Below the pieces are notes generated by a model. It saw only the letters and a list, made by a program, of their open reading frames with translations, had not been told where the DNA came from and searched no databases. DNA of 64,000 nucleotides from Pseudomonas sp. Irchel 3E13 (GTDB taxonomy: Bacteria; Pseudomonadota; Gammaproteobacteria; Pseudomonadales; Pseudomonadaceae): NCBI RefSeq assembly GCF_900187455.1, contig NZ_FYDX01000002.1:372001-436000 (forward strand), written 5' to 3'. Positions within the stretch are counted from its first letter, which is position 1. Each line of letters begins with the position of its first letter. This document shows, one piece after another, positions 45,257 through 56,607 of this stretch. Made by a program: the position numbers and the translations under genes.

Positions 45257-45586
45257 TCACCCCGCTGCGCGCTCGAGCGCGTCGAGCTTGCCCGCACCAA
45301 GGAGATCAGGATCGCGGAGTATCGGCCCGAGGATCTGGTGATCTACGGGGTCCATGCCGATACGAATCGCGAGCAGACAGAGTCGGCGAAGGTCGTCGGT
45401 GAGAAGGACGCCATGGGCCTGGACCTCATGGACCACGTCGCGCAGTAATACACGCAGATCAGCCGTTGTCTTGTCGCGGCAGGCATCGGGGGTCTCGATG
45501 TACGCACGCTCGATCACGCTGTCGAAAAAGCGGTCCCAGCTCGCTTCTTCGAAGAAGCGCATCTGCTCGCGGCGAATGACTAGCAT
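45257..45586 (-). CDS. Short helical protein of a putative toxin/cargo operon
   Basis: A 109-aa predicted all-helical protein starting MLVIRREQMRFFEEASWDRF and ending ILRDPDLLGAGKLDALERAA. From memory it resembles the short proteins (MxxIRxxQ... KxxRL) found beside type VI or polymorphic-toxin cargo genes in proteobacteria, but I could not check this. It is the first gene of the operon with the BMT5-like and propeller-like proteins. No Shine-Dalgarno is visible before the ATG at 45586; a second ATG eight codons in is possible. Confidence 0.6.
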   Translation of the reverse strand: MLVIRREQMRFFEEASWDRFFDSVIERAYIETPDACRDKTTADLRVLLRDVVHEVQAHGVLLTDDLRRLCLLAIRIGMDPVDHQILGPILRDPDLLGAGKLDALERAAG

Positions 45587-46223
45587 GGAGAGGATAGGAA
45601 ACGCGCTTCACCCACAGGGAAAGCGGTGCTCTGAATACAGGTTTCAGGTGCCGAACGACGGCCATGAGGGTCGCTGGAAAGCATGTAACCGATCCTCTCG
45701 AGAGTGGACAAGGGAATGTCGAGTCGAAAGGAACTTAGGTTAGGCGGGAAGGAAACTCAACTGACGCACCGCAAATATCTGCCCTGAAACGGTTGACCCG
45801 TCCAGGGTTCACGCCTCGCAGGCAAGTCGATAGAGGAATTCCGGGAAATAACTGTCACTACGCAGCTTCGGAATCCTGGATCGACTTGCCCGCTCGGAGT
45901 TCGCAGGCACAGTCGCGCCTGCTAACCGAAAGGAAACGTTACTCCCACTCTATTATCAATAGGCACATATAAACCCTTGGAACCGCACTCTTTAAAGCAA
46001 CTGCTATTTCGAGACCATGAGAAATACCATATGGGAAACTCCTCTTGAGGGTGATATCGCTAGGAAACACCTCCCCGGGGCAACGCCGGTAAAAGTTGCC
46101 GCATCAACACCGGAATCCGGAGAACATCAGCCCATAATCGAATCGGGCGACTGATTGGGATATCGTCTCATCCAAGCTGTGAGAGGCAGGAAGCGGACGG
46201 GTTGAGCGGATACGGCTTGGGCC
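45587..46223. other. Long intergenic region inside the accessory segment
   Basis: About 640 bp with no ORF I can support. It holds an imperfect inverted repeat at 45821-45890, two copies of TCGCAGGCA flanking it (45816-45824 and 45902-45910), and an octamer TCCCACTC at 45943 also found at the guaA 3' end. The right half is clearly more AT-rich than the left. It probably contains the promoter of the operon read leftwards and the end of the nuclease-NTPase gene's transcript. Confidence 0.5.
45821..45890. repeat. Imperfect 22-bp inverted repeat
   Basis: GGCAAGTCGATAGAGGAATT (then CCG) at 45821-45843 is mirrored by CGGAATCCTGGATCGACTTG (then CC) at 45869-45890. Eleven outer base pairs are perfect, with a small mismatch and a one-base bulge further in, around a 25-base loop. 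It could be a structured RNA, an attC-like recombination site or remnant ends of a mobile element; no transposase is nearby. Confidence 0.6.
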
Positions 46224-49200
46224 TTAACGGCGCAGCGCAAATGCTGCAGCGTCCTCTGCGCCGTGAACCTCGGCGTCAAGCAGGCGCTCGTAGATCGTCA
46301 TCGCACGAGTTTTGATCTCTATTGGTGAGCGCTGAAGTGCAATCACAAGCCCTATAAATTCGCCGTCGTACAACCCTCCAACATTCCTATCTGGCGATAT
46401 ACGTGCAAGATCAGTTGCAGCCTCTGCGATTTCAAGCACAAGCATTTCAAAGCCTGGATAAAGCAACAGGTGCTGAAGCGAGCGTACAAACAGCATTCCC
46501 ATCGATTCTCGGAGCAGATCAATATTTACTGCAACAGAAGCCAGCAGAGCTCGCGTCATCTCATCGGGAGGTAATCGCTCGCCACGATCTACAGCTGTAG
46601 ATAGAGCATGAGCCTCAAACCCACTGACAATACTGGCGACAGGAATGAGGTAGGCATGCGAGCGGCTTCGAATATCAAGATCAAGTTCACCCCACCCCGC
46701 TGCAGCCGCAAATAACACGCCAGACCTGGCAGAAATATCATTCCCGGCCATCACCGCTTCGACTATCTCGCCCATCCCACAGGAAGCAGCGCTATCGACA
46801 ATCACGCTAGCAGCAGAGAACTCACCACCAATCTGCCTAAGCTTATGATCGCTATGACTGAGCCAGAAGTTGACAATCTCCTGCTGTAGGCTCGTATGCA
46901 TGCGAAAGCGCAGTCGCCACAACGACTGGACTACAGCTGCATCTTCGAACGCCGCTGGAAACCTCCGCCAGATCGCCTCAATCAGTTCGCCCACTCTTGC
47001 CGCGTCCGCCCACCAAAGTTCATGCGACCTGAACATTAGAATCGCACTCCAAACATCAGGATCCTCAGGATGACTAACGTGTAGTTCCAACTCCGCGAGC
47101 CAACCATCACAATCCACGCCGTCACGATGGAGATATCCCGCTGCGATCGCTGACAGCAGCGTGAAATTGCGCTGAGGGAGAAAATGGATCCCGCCGCCCC
47201 GGCCAAACAGCATGGCCTCAGGGCGTTGATCTGGTTTCTCATTCCGCTCACGATTGGATTTTTTTAACTCGGCATGACGTACTGTTTCTGCGGCCAGCAC
47301 ATTGGGGTCGCGCTGCAGCCAGCCCTTGAGCAACTCGATGTCGCGACCCTCAAGACCTTTCAGGCGTTTAGCGAGTGCCTCCATGGCGCTGGCAACATCA
47401 TGGCGAAAGCTAGTCGACGAAAAGCCACGGGATTGGGCATCCCAAATCAAAGTTTTTTGTGTCTGAGCGTCAACTGCCTCAACCGCCGACAACTCCCTAA
47501 TCGCGGCGCCCGTAACTTGCTCGTGCAGACCCGGTTGTAAACGCGGAATGATACGAAGAACACGATCTGGAGACGACTTCGCAAACGCGGCAAAAGCCCG
47601 AGACAACTCAGTAACACCGCCCTTCAGCCAGTGAATCGGGTGCTCATGGCGGCCAGTATGGTCATTTACTGCATCGAACATTTTGATAATCGCATCGTCA
47701 CCGGCTTTCGCCATCTGATCGTGGCTCATGGGTGATCCAACGAACTGCGCCATCCTCCGACCGCCGCGCTTTGCTTGCAGCGTGGGCTGTTCGACCTGCC
47801 ACTCCTCAACTTGCCTACGACGACGGGGCGTCAGCACTTGCACAGGTAATTCGGCAAGTAAACGTAACCTCTGCTCATCAGACCAACGGAGCAATTGCCT
47901 TCTGTGGGCAGGATCTCGCTCTTCCTGTAACTCTTCCCCCCAAGGCTGCCAAGCCTCGATGTAATCGCGCATCTGCTCAATATCAGCGAGAGAGAGGTAG
48001 GGAGTGATCTGGGCAATCAGTGTCCTTGACGACCAACCGCAGATTATGTGGCCGACACTTCTTTCATCGTCGAACGTGTCGCTACCTAGATGAAGACGCC
48101 GCTGATCGGCCAGGAGAAACGCGAGCGCATACTCAGCAAATACAGCCGAGTTCGCCGCCAGGGTATCGGCCACTAGCGACTGGACCTCGTCAATTTCTAC
48201 AGCAACAACAGTAGCAAGCAAGGTGCGCACACCTAGAGGGTCAGAAACTGCTGACTCTTCGAGCACACTCCGCAGAAGCTGCGTCAAATGCCCCCCGCCA
48301 GAGTCATATTTCCAATCGTATGGAACAGATATCGATTGCGGATAACGACGCCCCGGCCGCCCATCACCAACCTCTCGCGATGCCACCCCGACAAACCAAG
48401 GCAGGAGCCGTTCGGCACAATAGAGCGGTGCGGCTGCCGCGATCTTTTCAACACCATAAACCCTGATGCCATTGTGCCGATCCGCAGGCTGCAACTCAGC
48501 CCAAAATGAGATGAGATCCAAAGCAACGCGGGTGTTACCGTTTTCATGCAAAGTCTTGGCGTAATGGGATATCGCCCAATCTGCCAACTTCGTTCGATTA
48601 AAGATCGTACGGACATGGGTGATTGCACGGTCGGTCGCAATACCAGAACGCTCAAAGAGACTAAACACGTCTCCGTCATGTGAAGCATCCGACCAATAGC
48701 GGTCGACCAGATCCATAACTTGGCTCGAGTCCTCAGCAACTTCTCGAACGAGCAGCATAGTCGCATTCCAGCGATGCTTTTCGTCCTGCAGAAGAAACGG
48801 AAGGAGCGGCAGCACCCCTGACCTCCAGCACGGCCATCTCATCGCTACCTGCCTGAATGCCCGATTCGCAAGTGCATGATCGTTACGCACCATCCAATCG
48901 ACCCAAGCAATATCACTTGCGCTCGGATCATCAGCACTCGCCAAATAATCGGCCACAAGATGGCGCAAATGTCTGCGTGTCTTGGGGTTTGGTAGCAACA
49001 AGCGGATAGACACCTCATAGGAAGCCATATCAACCCTTCGCATGTGCTCAAGGCCGCGCAAGACTGTTCCCCGCGCAAATAACCCTTCCTGGCGACTCCA
49101 TGCGTAATCAGCCAACTCTTGTGCTGTTCGGAGTGTCTTAGCCTGGAAATCATCAAGCCATGACTGATGACTGAATCCAATACTGGCGTCTTCACGGATG

Positions 49201-50846
49201 ACGATGCCAATCGACTCGGCCCAACGCAGCATCTCGCTGTAGTCCGGGTCATAGTAAGCGGCCGGCCGCCAGAGACTCTCATACTGCGTCATGTCAGCTG
49301 CGAGCTGGCGCAAGAACGCCAGACACGAAGCACGCGCGGTCCCTACAGGTAGTTTTTTGTCGAGCCATCGATCAAGTAAGTTTGCTGCTGTAAAATCCGC
49401 AGGATTCAAGCCAGATTTGGCAAGATCGACGTATATACCGAGAGCAAAAGGTGTACGCAGCGCTTCTTTGAGACTATCCGGAACGACCGTGGAGTCGATA
49501 CCGAGCTCACCAAGCAGTGTGGATATCCGCTCGAACGGAGGCAGAGTAAGTAGTAATTCATCCGCATCAAGCAACCTAAATCGAGCGTCGAACTTCGCCT
49601 CAAATGGTCGCGAAGAAACGATGACATGAATGGGAAGCTTATTGCCCTCTTGACTCTCTGCCTCCTGTAGCCGAGACGCAAGGCGAAGTAAGACCTGCAT
49701 ACGCTGTGAACTCTGGTCCATCACTTCACTGACAGCGTCAAGCTGATCAATGATCAGCACAACCGGGGCTTCAACCGCCAGCGAGAGAAGCTCCTGTTCG
49801 ATATCACCTGACATACCAAGATCGCGAGCTAGGTCGGCGAAATTCACAATATTAGGACTAAGCATGTCGGCCTTTATCGCTAGCACAATCTGGCCGCGGG
49901 CTTTGAGGGCACAATACAGCTCAGCGAGAAGTGCTGACTTCCCAGTCCCTGCTCCTCCGACGACCAGCGTGGAGCCTGCTGGATGCCGATTGATCCGCTG
50001 GATCAGATCGTCGAACTCTGGTCGCTCTATATGCTGCCCCCAAATCAGTTGAGGCCAGTCGGCCAGACCGCGCGACCCGCGCGTAATGTCTTCCTCAACA
50101 TCAGCTCTGGTGAATGTTTGTGTGCTCTTTGAGACCAAGCCAACTGCAGCGAACCGAGCCTCAATCATGGCCTCGGCATCCTCCACAGCCACGACAAGTT
50201 GAACTTTGAAAAACCGCTGACGGACAGCAGGGATGCACTCCAGTAACGCGTCTAGGTCGACTGGTCTTAGAAGCTCATATTTCAAGTTCTTCAGGGCCGT
50301 CCTGATGCCTGGCATGACAGCCTCGATCTTCAGCATCGAGAATGCTTCATACTTTTTAATGACGTCGGTAGCCAGACCTAAAAGCTCTGTTTCATTGGCA
50401 GTTAGCCAAGCCTGAGGCACATCGAAAAAATCGGTTGTAGTACTGGCAGGATCCGAAGCAAGGGCAAGAATAAATCGGAAACCGGCCGGGTCGGGCATAA
50501 GCGCCGGCTCAAGCACGACATTTAGAAGGAACTTGATTACCTCACGGAGCGTGTCCGGCCGGGTGAAACCAGCCTTAACCTTTTTGCACTGAATAAGCCC
50601 AACTGGCCGCTCATCCTTCGTGAGCCAAACATCCCGCCCTTGATCAGCCCCTGTGACCATCAAGCGAGCATTGCTGTACCACGACGACTCAGATGCACAC
50701 CCTCGATAGATGCTGTAGAGGAGAAGTTCAAAATCAGCGTCTATTAACGCAAGATAATTTGCTCTATCTGGTCCCACACGCCCTTCGTCTACTGCCCTGA
50801 CGTGAGCGTACGCAACGTTAATCTCATCATCTGTGAGGACTTTCAT
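46224..50846 (-). CDS. PD-(D/E)xK nuclease - STAND-like NTPase, candidate Avs-type anti-phage protein
   Basis: A 1540-aa protein. Residues about 30-110 look like an Mrr/REase-type nuclease: FE at 39-40, GADQGRDVW with D72, and GLIQCKK with Q86 and K88 (QxK variant). An NTPase follows, with Walker A GGAGTGKS at 297-304 and Walker B VVLIIDQLD at 362-370. Residues about 600-1540 are long helical, repeat-like sequence without a known motif. Nuclease, then STAND NTPase, then helical sensor is the layout of Avs defence proteins, which sense phage proteins and cut DNA. No partner gene is seen. The ATG at 50846 has GGAAG six bases upstream. Codon use is visibly more AT-rich than in flanking genes, suggesting transfer. 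Assignment rests on architecture only. Confidence 0.75.
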   Translation of the reverse strand: MKVLTDDEINVAYAHVRAVDEGRVGPDRANYLALIDADFELLLYSIYRGCASESSWYSNARLMVTGADQGRDVWLTKDERPVGLIQCKKVKAGFTRPDTLREVIKFLLNVVLEPALMPDPAGFRFILALASDPASTTTDFFDVPQAWLTANETELLGLATDVIKKYEAFSMLKIEAVMPGIRTALKNLKYELLRPVDLDALLECIPAVRQRFFKVQLVVAVEDAEAMIEARFAAVGLVSKSTQTFTRADVEEDITRGSRGLADWPQLIWGQHIERPEFDDLIQRINRHPAGSTLVVGGAGTGKSALLAELYCALKARGQIVLAIKADMLSPNIVNFADLARDLGMSGDIEQELLSLAVEAPVVLIIDQLDAVSEVMDQSSQRMQVLLRLASRLQEAESQEGNKLPIHVIVSSRPFEAKFDARFRLLDADELLLTLPPFERISTLLGELGIDSTVVPDSLKEALRTPFALGIYVDLAKSGLNPADFTAANLLDRWLDKKLPVGTARASCLAFLRQLAADMTQYESLWRPAAYYDPDYSEMLRWAESIGIVIREDASIGFSHQSWLDDFQAKTLRTAQELADYAWSRQEGLFARGTVLRGLEHMRRVDMASYEVSIRLLLPNPKTRRHLRHLVADYLASADDPSASDIAWVDWMVRNDHALANRAFRQVAMRWPCWRSGVLPLLPFLLQDEKHRWNATMLLVREVAEDSSQVMDLVDRYWSDASHDGDVFSLFERSGIATDRAITHVRTIFNRTKLADWAISHYAKTLHENGNTRVALDLISFWAELQPADRHNGIRVYGVEKIAAAAPLYCAERLLPWFVGVASREVGDGRPGRRYPQSISVPYDWKYDSGGGHLTQLLRSVLEESAVSDPLGVRTLLATVVAVEIDEVQSLVADTLAANSAVFAEYALAFLLADQRRLHLGSDTFDDERSVGHIICGWSSRTLIAQITPYLSLADIEQMRDYIEAWQPWGEELQEERDPAHRRQLLRWSDEQRLRLLAELPVQVLTPRRRRQVEEWQVEQPTLQAKRGGRRMAQFVGSPMSHDQMAKAGDDAIIKMFDAVNDHTGRHEHPIHWLKGGVTELSRAFAAFAKSSPDRVLRIIPRLQPGLHEQVTGAAIRELSAVEAVDAQTQKTLIWDAQSRGFSSTSFRHDVASAMEALAKRLKGLEGRDIELLKGWLQRDPNVLAAETVRHAELKKSNRERNEKPDQRPEAMLFGRGGGIHFLPQRNFTLLSAIAAGYLHRDGVDCDGWLAELELHVSHPEDPDVWSAILMFRSHELWWADAARVGELIEAIWRRFPAAFEDAAVVQSLWRLRFRMHTSLQQEIVNFWLSHSDHKLRQIGGEFSAASVIVDSAASCGMGEIVEAVMAGNDISARSGVLFAAAAGWGELDLDIRSRSHAYLIPVASIVSGFEAHALSTAVDRGERLPPDEMTRALLASVAVNIDLLRESMGMLFVRSLQHLLLYPGFEMLVLEIAEAATDLARISPDRNVGGLYDGEFIGLVIALQRSPIEIKTRAMTIYERLLDAEVHGAEDAAAFALRR

Positions 50847-50950
50847 ACTAGTCTTCCGTATTTGACGATTTCTAGCCACCGACAAAGAGCTGCTGCCAAC
50901 ACAATACGGCACTTTCAATAGCGAGACTAAGCGCCACTAGCGCGGGCATG

Positions 50951-50977
50951 AAAAAACCGGCCGAAGCCGGTTCTTTT
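50951..50977 (-). terminator. Rho-independent terminator of guaBA
   Basis: Stem AACCGGC/GCCGGTT with loop CGAA on the plus strand (TTCG on the RNA), 22 bp past the guaA stop. On the minus strand it is followed by TTTTTT. Classic intrinsic terminator with a UUCG loop. Confidence 0.9.
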
Positions 50978-50993
50978 ATTCAGCGGTGCGGGA

Positions 50994-52571
50994 TCATTCC
51001 CACTCAATCGTCGCCGGCGGCTTGCTCGACACGTCGTAGGTCACCCGCGAAATCCCTTCGATCTCGTTGATGATCCGGCCGCTGACAGTTTCCAGCAGCT
51101 CGTACGGCAGGTGTGCCCAACGCGCGGTCATGAAGTCCACGGTCTCGACGGCACGCAGTGCGACGACCCAGGCGTAGCGACGGCCATCACCAACGACGCC
51201 CACCGATTTCACCGGCTGGAACACGACGAAGGCCTGGCTGGTCTTGTGGTACCAGTCGGCTTTGCGCAGTTCTTCGATGAAGATGTGGTCGGCACGACGC
51301 AGCAGGTCGGCGTATTCCTTCTTCACTTCGCCAAGGATGCGCACGCCCAGGCCCGGGCCCGGGAACGGGTGACGGTAGACCATGTCGTACGGCAGGCCCA
51401 GTTCCAGGCCGATCTTGCGGACTTCGTCCTTGAACAGTTCGCGCAGCGGCTCGACCAGCTTGAGGTTCATTTCCTCAGGCAGGCCACCAACGTTGTGGTG
51501 CGACTTGATCACGTGAGCCTTGCCGCTCTTGGCGCCAGCCGACTCGATCACGTCCGGGTAGATGGTGCCCTGGGCGAGGAACTGGATGTTGTCCAGCTTG
51601 CTGGCCTCGGCATCGAACACGTCGATGAAGGTGCGACCGATGATCTTGCGCTTCTTCTCCGGGTCGGACTCACCGGCCAGGTTGCCAAGGAACTGCTCTT
51701 CGGCGTTGGCGCGGATCACCTTGACGCCCATGTTCTCGGCGAACATGGCCATCACTTGCTCGCCTTCGTGCAGACGCAGCAGGCCGTTGTCGACGAAGAC
51801 GCAGGTCAGTTGGTCGCCGATGGCGCGGTGCAGCAGCGCGGCAACTACAGAGGAGTCGACACCGCCGGACAGGCCCAGCAGCACGTTGGCCGAACCGACT
51901 TGCTCGCGAACCTGGGCAATGGCGTCCTCGACGATGTTCGAGGCGTTCCACAGGGCTTCGCAGCCACAGATGTCGAGGATGAAGCGCGACAGGATGCGAC
52001 CGCCCTGCTTGGTGTGGGTCACTTCCGGGTGGAACTGCACGCCGTAGTAGCCGCGGGCATCGTCGAACATGCCGGCGATCGGGCAGCTCGGGGTGCTGGC
52101 CAGGACGTGGAAGTCCTTCGGCATCTGGGTGACCTTGTCACCGTGGCTCATCCACACGTCCAGGCCGAAGACGCCGTCGTCGTCGACGTGGTCTTCGATG
52201 CCGTCAAGCAGGCGGCTCTTGCCGACCACGTCAACGCGGGCATAACCGAATTCGCGAAGGTCCGAACCTTCGACCTTGCCGCCCATCTGCTCGGCCATGG
52301 TCTGCATGCCGTAGCAAATGCCCAGTACCGGTACGTTCAGGTCGAAAACGGCCTGCGGCGCGCGCGGGCTGTTGGCTTCGTGGACGGACTCTGGACCGCC
52401 GGCGAGGATGATGCCGCGCGGGTTGAATGCACGAATGGCTTCATCGTCCATGTCGAACGGGTGCAGTTCGCAGTACACGCCGATTTCGCGCACGCGGCGG
52501 GCGATCAGCTGGGTGTACTGGGAACCGAAGTCGAGAATCAGGATGCGGTGAGCGTGAATGTCGAGGGCCAT
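50994..52571 (-). CDS. guaA: GMP synthase (glutamine-hydrolysing)
   Basis: Amidates XMP to GMP using glutamine and ATP. The protein is 525 aa. The class I amidotransferase domain (about residues 8-200) has nucleophile C86 in GICYGMQ and QFHPEVTHT. The ATP-pyrophosphatase domain has LSGGVDSSV. The C-terminal dimerisation domain ends [18 protein letters not shown]. It is downstream of guaB with an 80-bp gap holding a perfect hairpin. The 3' end of guaA is a known insertion site for genomic islands, and here accessory DNA begins right after its terminator. Confidence 0.98.
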   Translation of the reverse strand: MALDIHAHRILILDFGSQYTQLIARRVREIGVYCELHPFDMDDEAIRAFNPRGIILAGGPESVHEANSPRAPQAVFDLNVPVLGICYGMQTMAEQMGGKVEGSDLREFGYARVDVVGKSRLLDGIEDHVDDDGVFGLDVWMSHGDKVTQMPKDFHVLASTPSCPIAGMFDDARGYYGVQFHPEVTHTKQGGRILSRFILDICGCEALWNASNIVEDAIAQVREQVGSANVLLGLSGGVDSSVVAALLHRAIGDQLTCVFVDNGLLRLHEGEQVMAMFAENMGVKVIRANAEEQFLGNLAGESDPEKKRKIIGRTFIDVFDAEASKLDNIQFLAQGTIYPDVIESAGAKSGKAHVIKSHHNVGGLPEEMNLKLVEPLRELFKDEVRKIGLELGLPYDMVYRHPFPGPGLGVRILGEVKKEYADLLRRADHIFIEELRKADWYHKTSQAFVVFQPVKSVGVVGDGRRYAWVVALRAVETVDFMTARWAHLPYELLETVSGRIINEIEGISRVTYDVSSKPPATIEWE

Positions 52572-52604
52572 GACTCAATCTCGTCAGTGGTAATCGGAAA
52601 CGAC

Positions 52605-52630
52605 GCGGGGCTGTTCGATAACAGCCCCGC
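52605..52630 (-). promoter_or_regulatory. Perfect hairpin between guaB and guaA
   Basis: An 11-bp perfect stem (GCGGGGCTGTT/AACAGCCCCGC) with loop CGAT lies in the 80-bp gap between the guaB stop and the guaA start. No T run follows on the minus strand, so it is probably a processing or attenuation element and not a full stop. Confidence 0.65.
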
Positions 52631-52651
52631 TTAACGGTGTTGCCAGGAGCA

Positions 52652-54764
<2,113 letters not shown>

Positions 54765-54782
54765 GACAGCGGCCAGACGTGC

Positions 54783-55565
54783 TCAAAGCTGCCAGTTTAC
54801 CTCACTCAGGTAACGACCGATCAGCGCGATGCCGCTGCCCAGCACCAGCCAGGTCACCAGGCGCACGAAGGCTTCGCGGGACATGTTCAGGGTCAGCCGG
54901 CGGCCGACGCGCAGGCCGAGGAACATCATCGGCAGCAGGCACACCGCGAGCAGCAGCAACGGCCAGTCGGCATAGACCCCGGCAATCAGGAACAGGCTCA
55001 AGCGAACCACGGTGCTGCAACTGATCAGCGCGCTCTGGGTCGCCCGCGCCTGCTCGGTGGAAGTCAGGCGGGCATTGAGGTACAGCGCATATAGAAAACC
55101 GCCGCTGCCGAACAACGCGCCGAACAGGCCGCCCACTGTCCCCGTCGGCACCGCCCAGGCCGGTGCCAGGTTGGCCGGTTTGACCTTCACCGCCAGGCTA
55201 TAGAGTGCGTAGGCAGTGACGAACAGGCCCATCAGCAACATCAGCACATCGGCCTTGAGCTTGAGCAGAAAGATCACCCCGAGGGTGCAGCCCAACGCCA
55301 TGAACGGCAGCAGGCGCAGCAGTTCGCTTCTGACCACCGCCTTGCGCGACGGCAGCCAGTTGCCGAACGCGGCGACGAAATCCAGCAGCACCAGCAACGG
55401 AATGATCTGCGACAGCGGCATGAAGTTGATCAGCACCGGCCCGGCCACCAGCGCAGTGCCGAAGCCGGCGATGCCGAACACCACATAGGCGGCGGCCACA
55501 CCGAGCAGGATCGGCAGCCAGTCGAGGGTAGAAAACGGCAATTGAGCGAATAGATCCGACAGCAT
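54783..55565 (-). CDS. TauE/SafE family sulfite/organosulfur exporter-like membrane protein
   Basis: A 260-aa inner-membrane protein with about eight helices. FGIAGFGTALVAGPVL near residue 30 and GGLFGALFGSGGFLYALYL near residue 150 are the two glycine-rich motifs of the TauE/SafE (DUF81) family, linked to export of sulfite, sulfoacetate or similar anions. It is divergent from a LysR gene with a 102-bp shared region, a common regulator-target arrangement. Confidence 0.88.
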   Translation of the reverse strand: MLSDLFAQLPFSTLDWLPILLGVAAAYVVFGIAGFGTALVAGPVLINFMPLSQIIPLLVLLDFVAAFGNWLPSRKAVVRSELLRLLPFMALGCTLGVIFLLKLKADVLMLLMGLFVTAYALYSLAVKVKPANLAPAWAVPTGTVGGLFGALFGSGGFLYALYLNARLTSTEQARATQSALISCSTVVRLSLFLIAGVYADWPLLLLAVCLLPMMFLGLRVGRRLTLNMSREAFVRLVTWLVLGSGIALIGRYLSEVNWQL

Positions 55566-55667
55566 TCGGGAGGCACCTTGCAGAAGTTTCAGATCACCTT
55601 AACCAGTCGGCACCTATGCCGACTAATATGCAATATCGCCATCAGCCATCTCGAAACGGCATAGCTC

Positions 55668-56567
55668 ATGATTTCTACCCGCCAACTGCGCTACTTCGTT
55701 GAAATCGCCGAAAGCGGCAGCTTCAGTGCTGCCGCCGAACGCCTCTTCATCGCCCAGTCGGCCCTGAGCCGGCAGGTCCGCGAACTGGAGCAGCAACTGG
55801 ACACAGCCCTGTTCGAACGCACCGCCCGCCAGCCGCGCCTGACCGCCGCCGGCCTGGCCTTCCTGCCACGGGCCCGCCATCTGCTGCAGGACCTGGACAA
55901 GGCCAGTACCCTCGCCCGCGAGGTCGGCCAGGGCTTGCGCGGCAGCCTGCGCCTGAGCCATTCGAGCACGGTGCCGCTCACCGGCACGCTGCTGCAACGG
56001 CTGGGCGGCTATCTGCGCGAGAACACCGGGGTCTCCATGGAAATAGCCCAGCTTTCGTCCGAAGGCCAACTGGAGGAACTGGCCGATGGTCGTCTGGATA
56101 TCGGCCTGCTGCGTCTGCCGGTGCTGCGCCAGCATGAAGGCCTGTGCGTGGAGCCGCTGTTCGAAGAGCCGCTGTTGCTGGCGGTAGCCGATACCCACCC
56201 GCTGGCGACGCACAACAGCGTGCACCTGCAAGACCTGCGGGAAGAACCGTTCATCTCCATCCCCCATCGTCAGCGCGGCGGTCTGAGTTACCTGTCGGCG
56301 GAACTGTGCATGAGCGCCGGCTTTTTCCCGCGGCCGGCGCGGGTGGTGTCGCGCAAGACCACCCAATTGCAACTGATCCAGGCCGGCTTCGGCGTCGCCT
56401 TGCTGCCGCGCTGCATGCAGGATATTGCCCCGACGTCGGTACGTTTTCTGCCGATGGCCGACTTGGGCTGCGTCAGTACAGTGGCCATTGCCTATAGGCG
56501 CGACGCCGGACCTCTCGTCAGGCAATTCCTCAATCATCTCCACGAAGCGACCTTGACCCTGAAGTAA
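55668..56567 (+). CDS. LysR-family transcriptional regulator
   Basis: A 299-aa LysR regulator. The winged-helix region is RQLRYFVEIAESGSFSAAAERLFIAQSALSRQVRELE (residues 4-40); the effector-binding domain is about 90-295. The divergent TauE/SafE gene is the natural target, with the operator in 55566-55667. The inducer is unknown. Confidence 0.92.
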   Translation: MISTRQLRYFVEIAESGSFSAAAERLFIAQSALSRQVRELEQQLDTALFERTARQPRLTAAGLAFLPRARHLLQDLDKASTLAREVGQGLRGSLRLSHSSTVPLTGTLLQRLGGYLRENTGVSMEIAQLSSEGQLEELADGRLDIGLLRLPVLRQHEGLCVEPLFEEPLLLAVADTHPLATHNSVHLQDLREEPFISIPHRQRGGLSYLSAELCMSAGFFPRPARVVSRKTTQLQLIQAGFGVALLPRCMQDIAPTSVRFLPMADLGCVSTVAIAYRRDAGPLVRQFLNHLHEATLTLK

Positions 56568-56607
56568 CTACAGGGACCATCCTCGGCAAAAACACGGAGG
56601 CTTTGCC

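Noticed and set aside
44549..45448. A 299-aa plus-strand frame inside the accessory operon
   Set aside because: It lies opposite the BMT5-like gene and the short helical gene, which have tight operon spacing; the frame has no recognisable fold.
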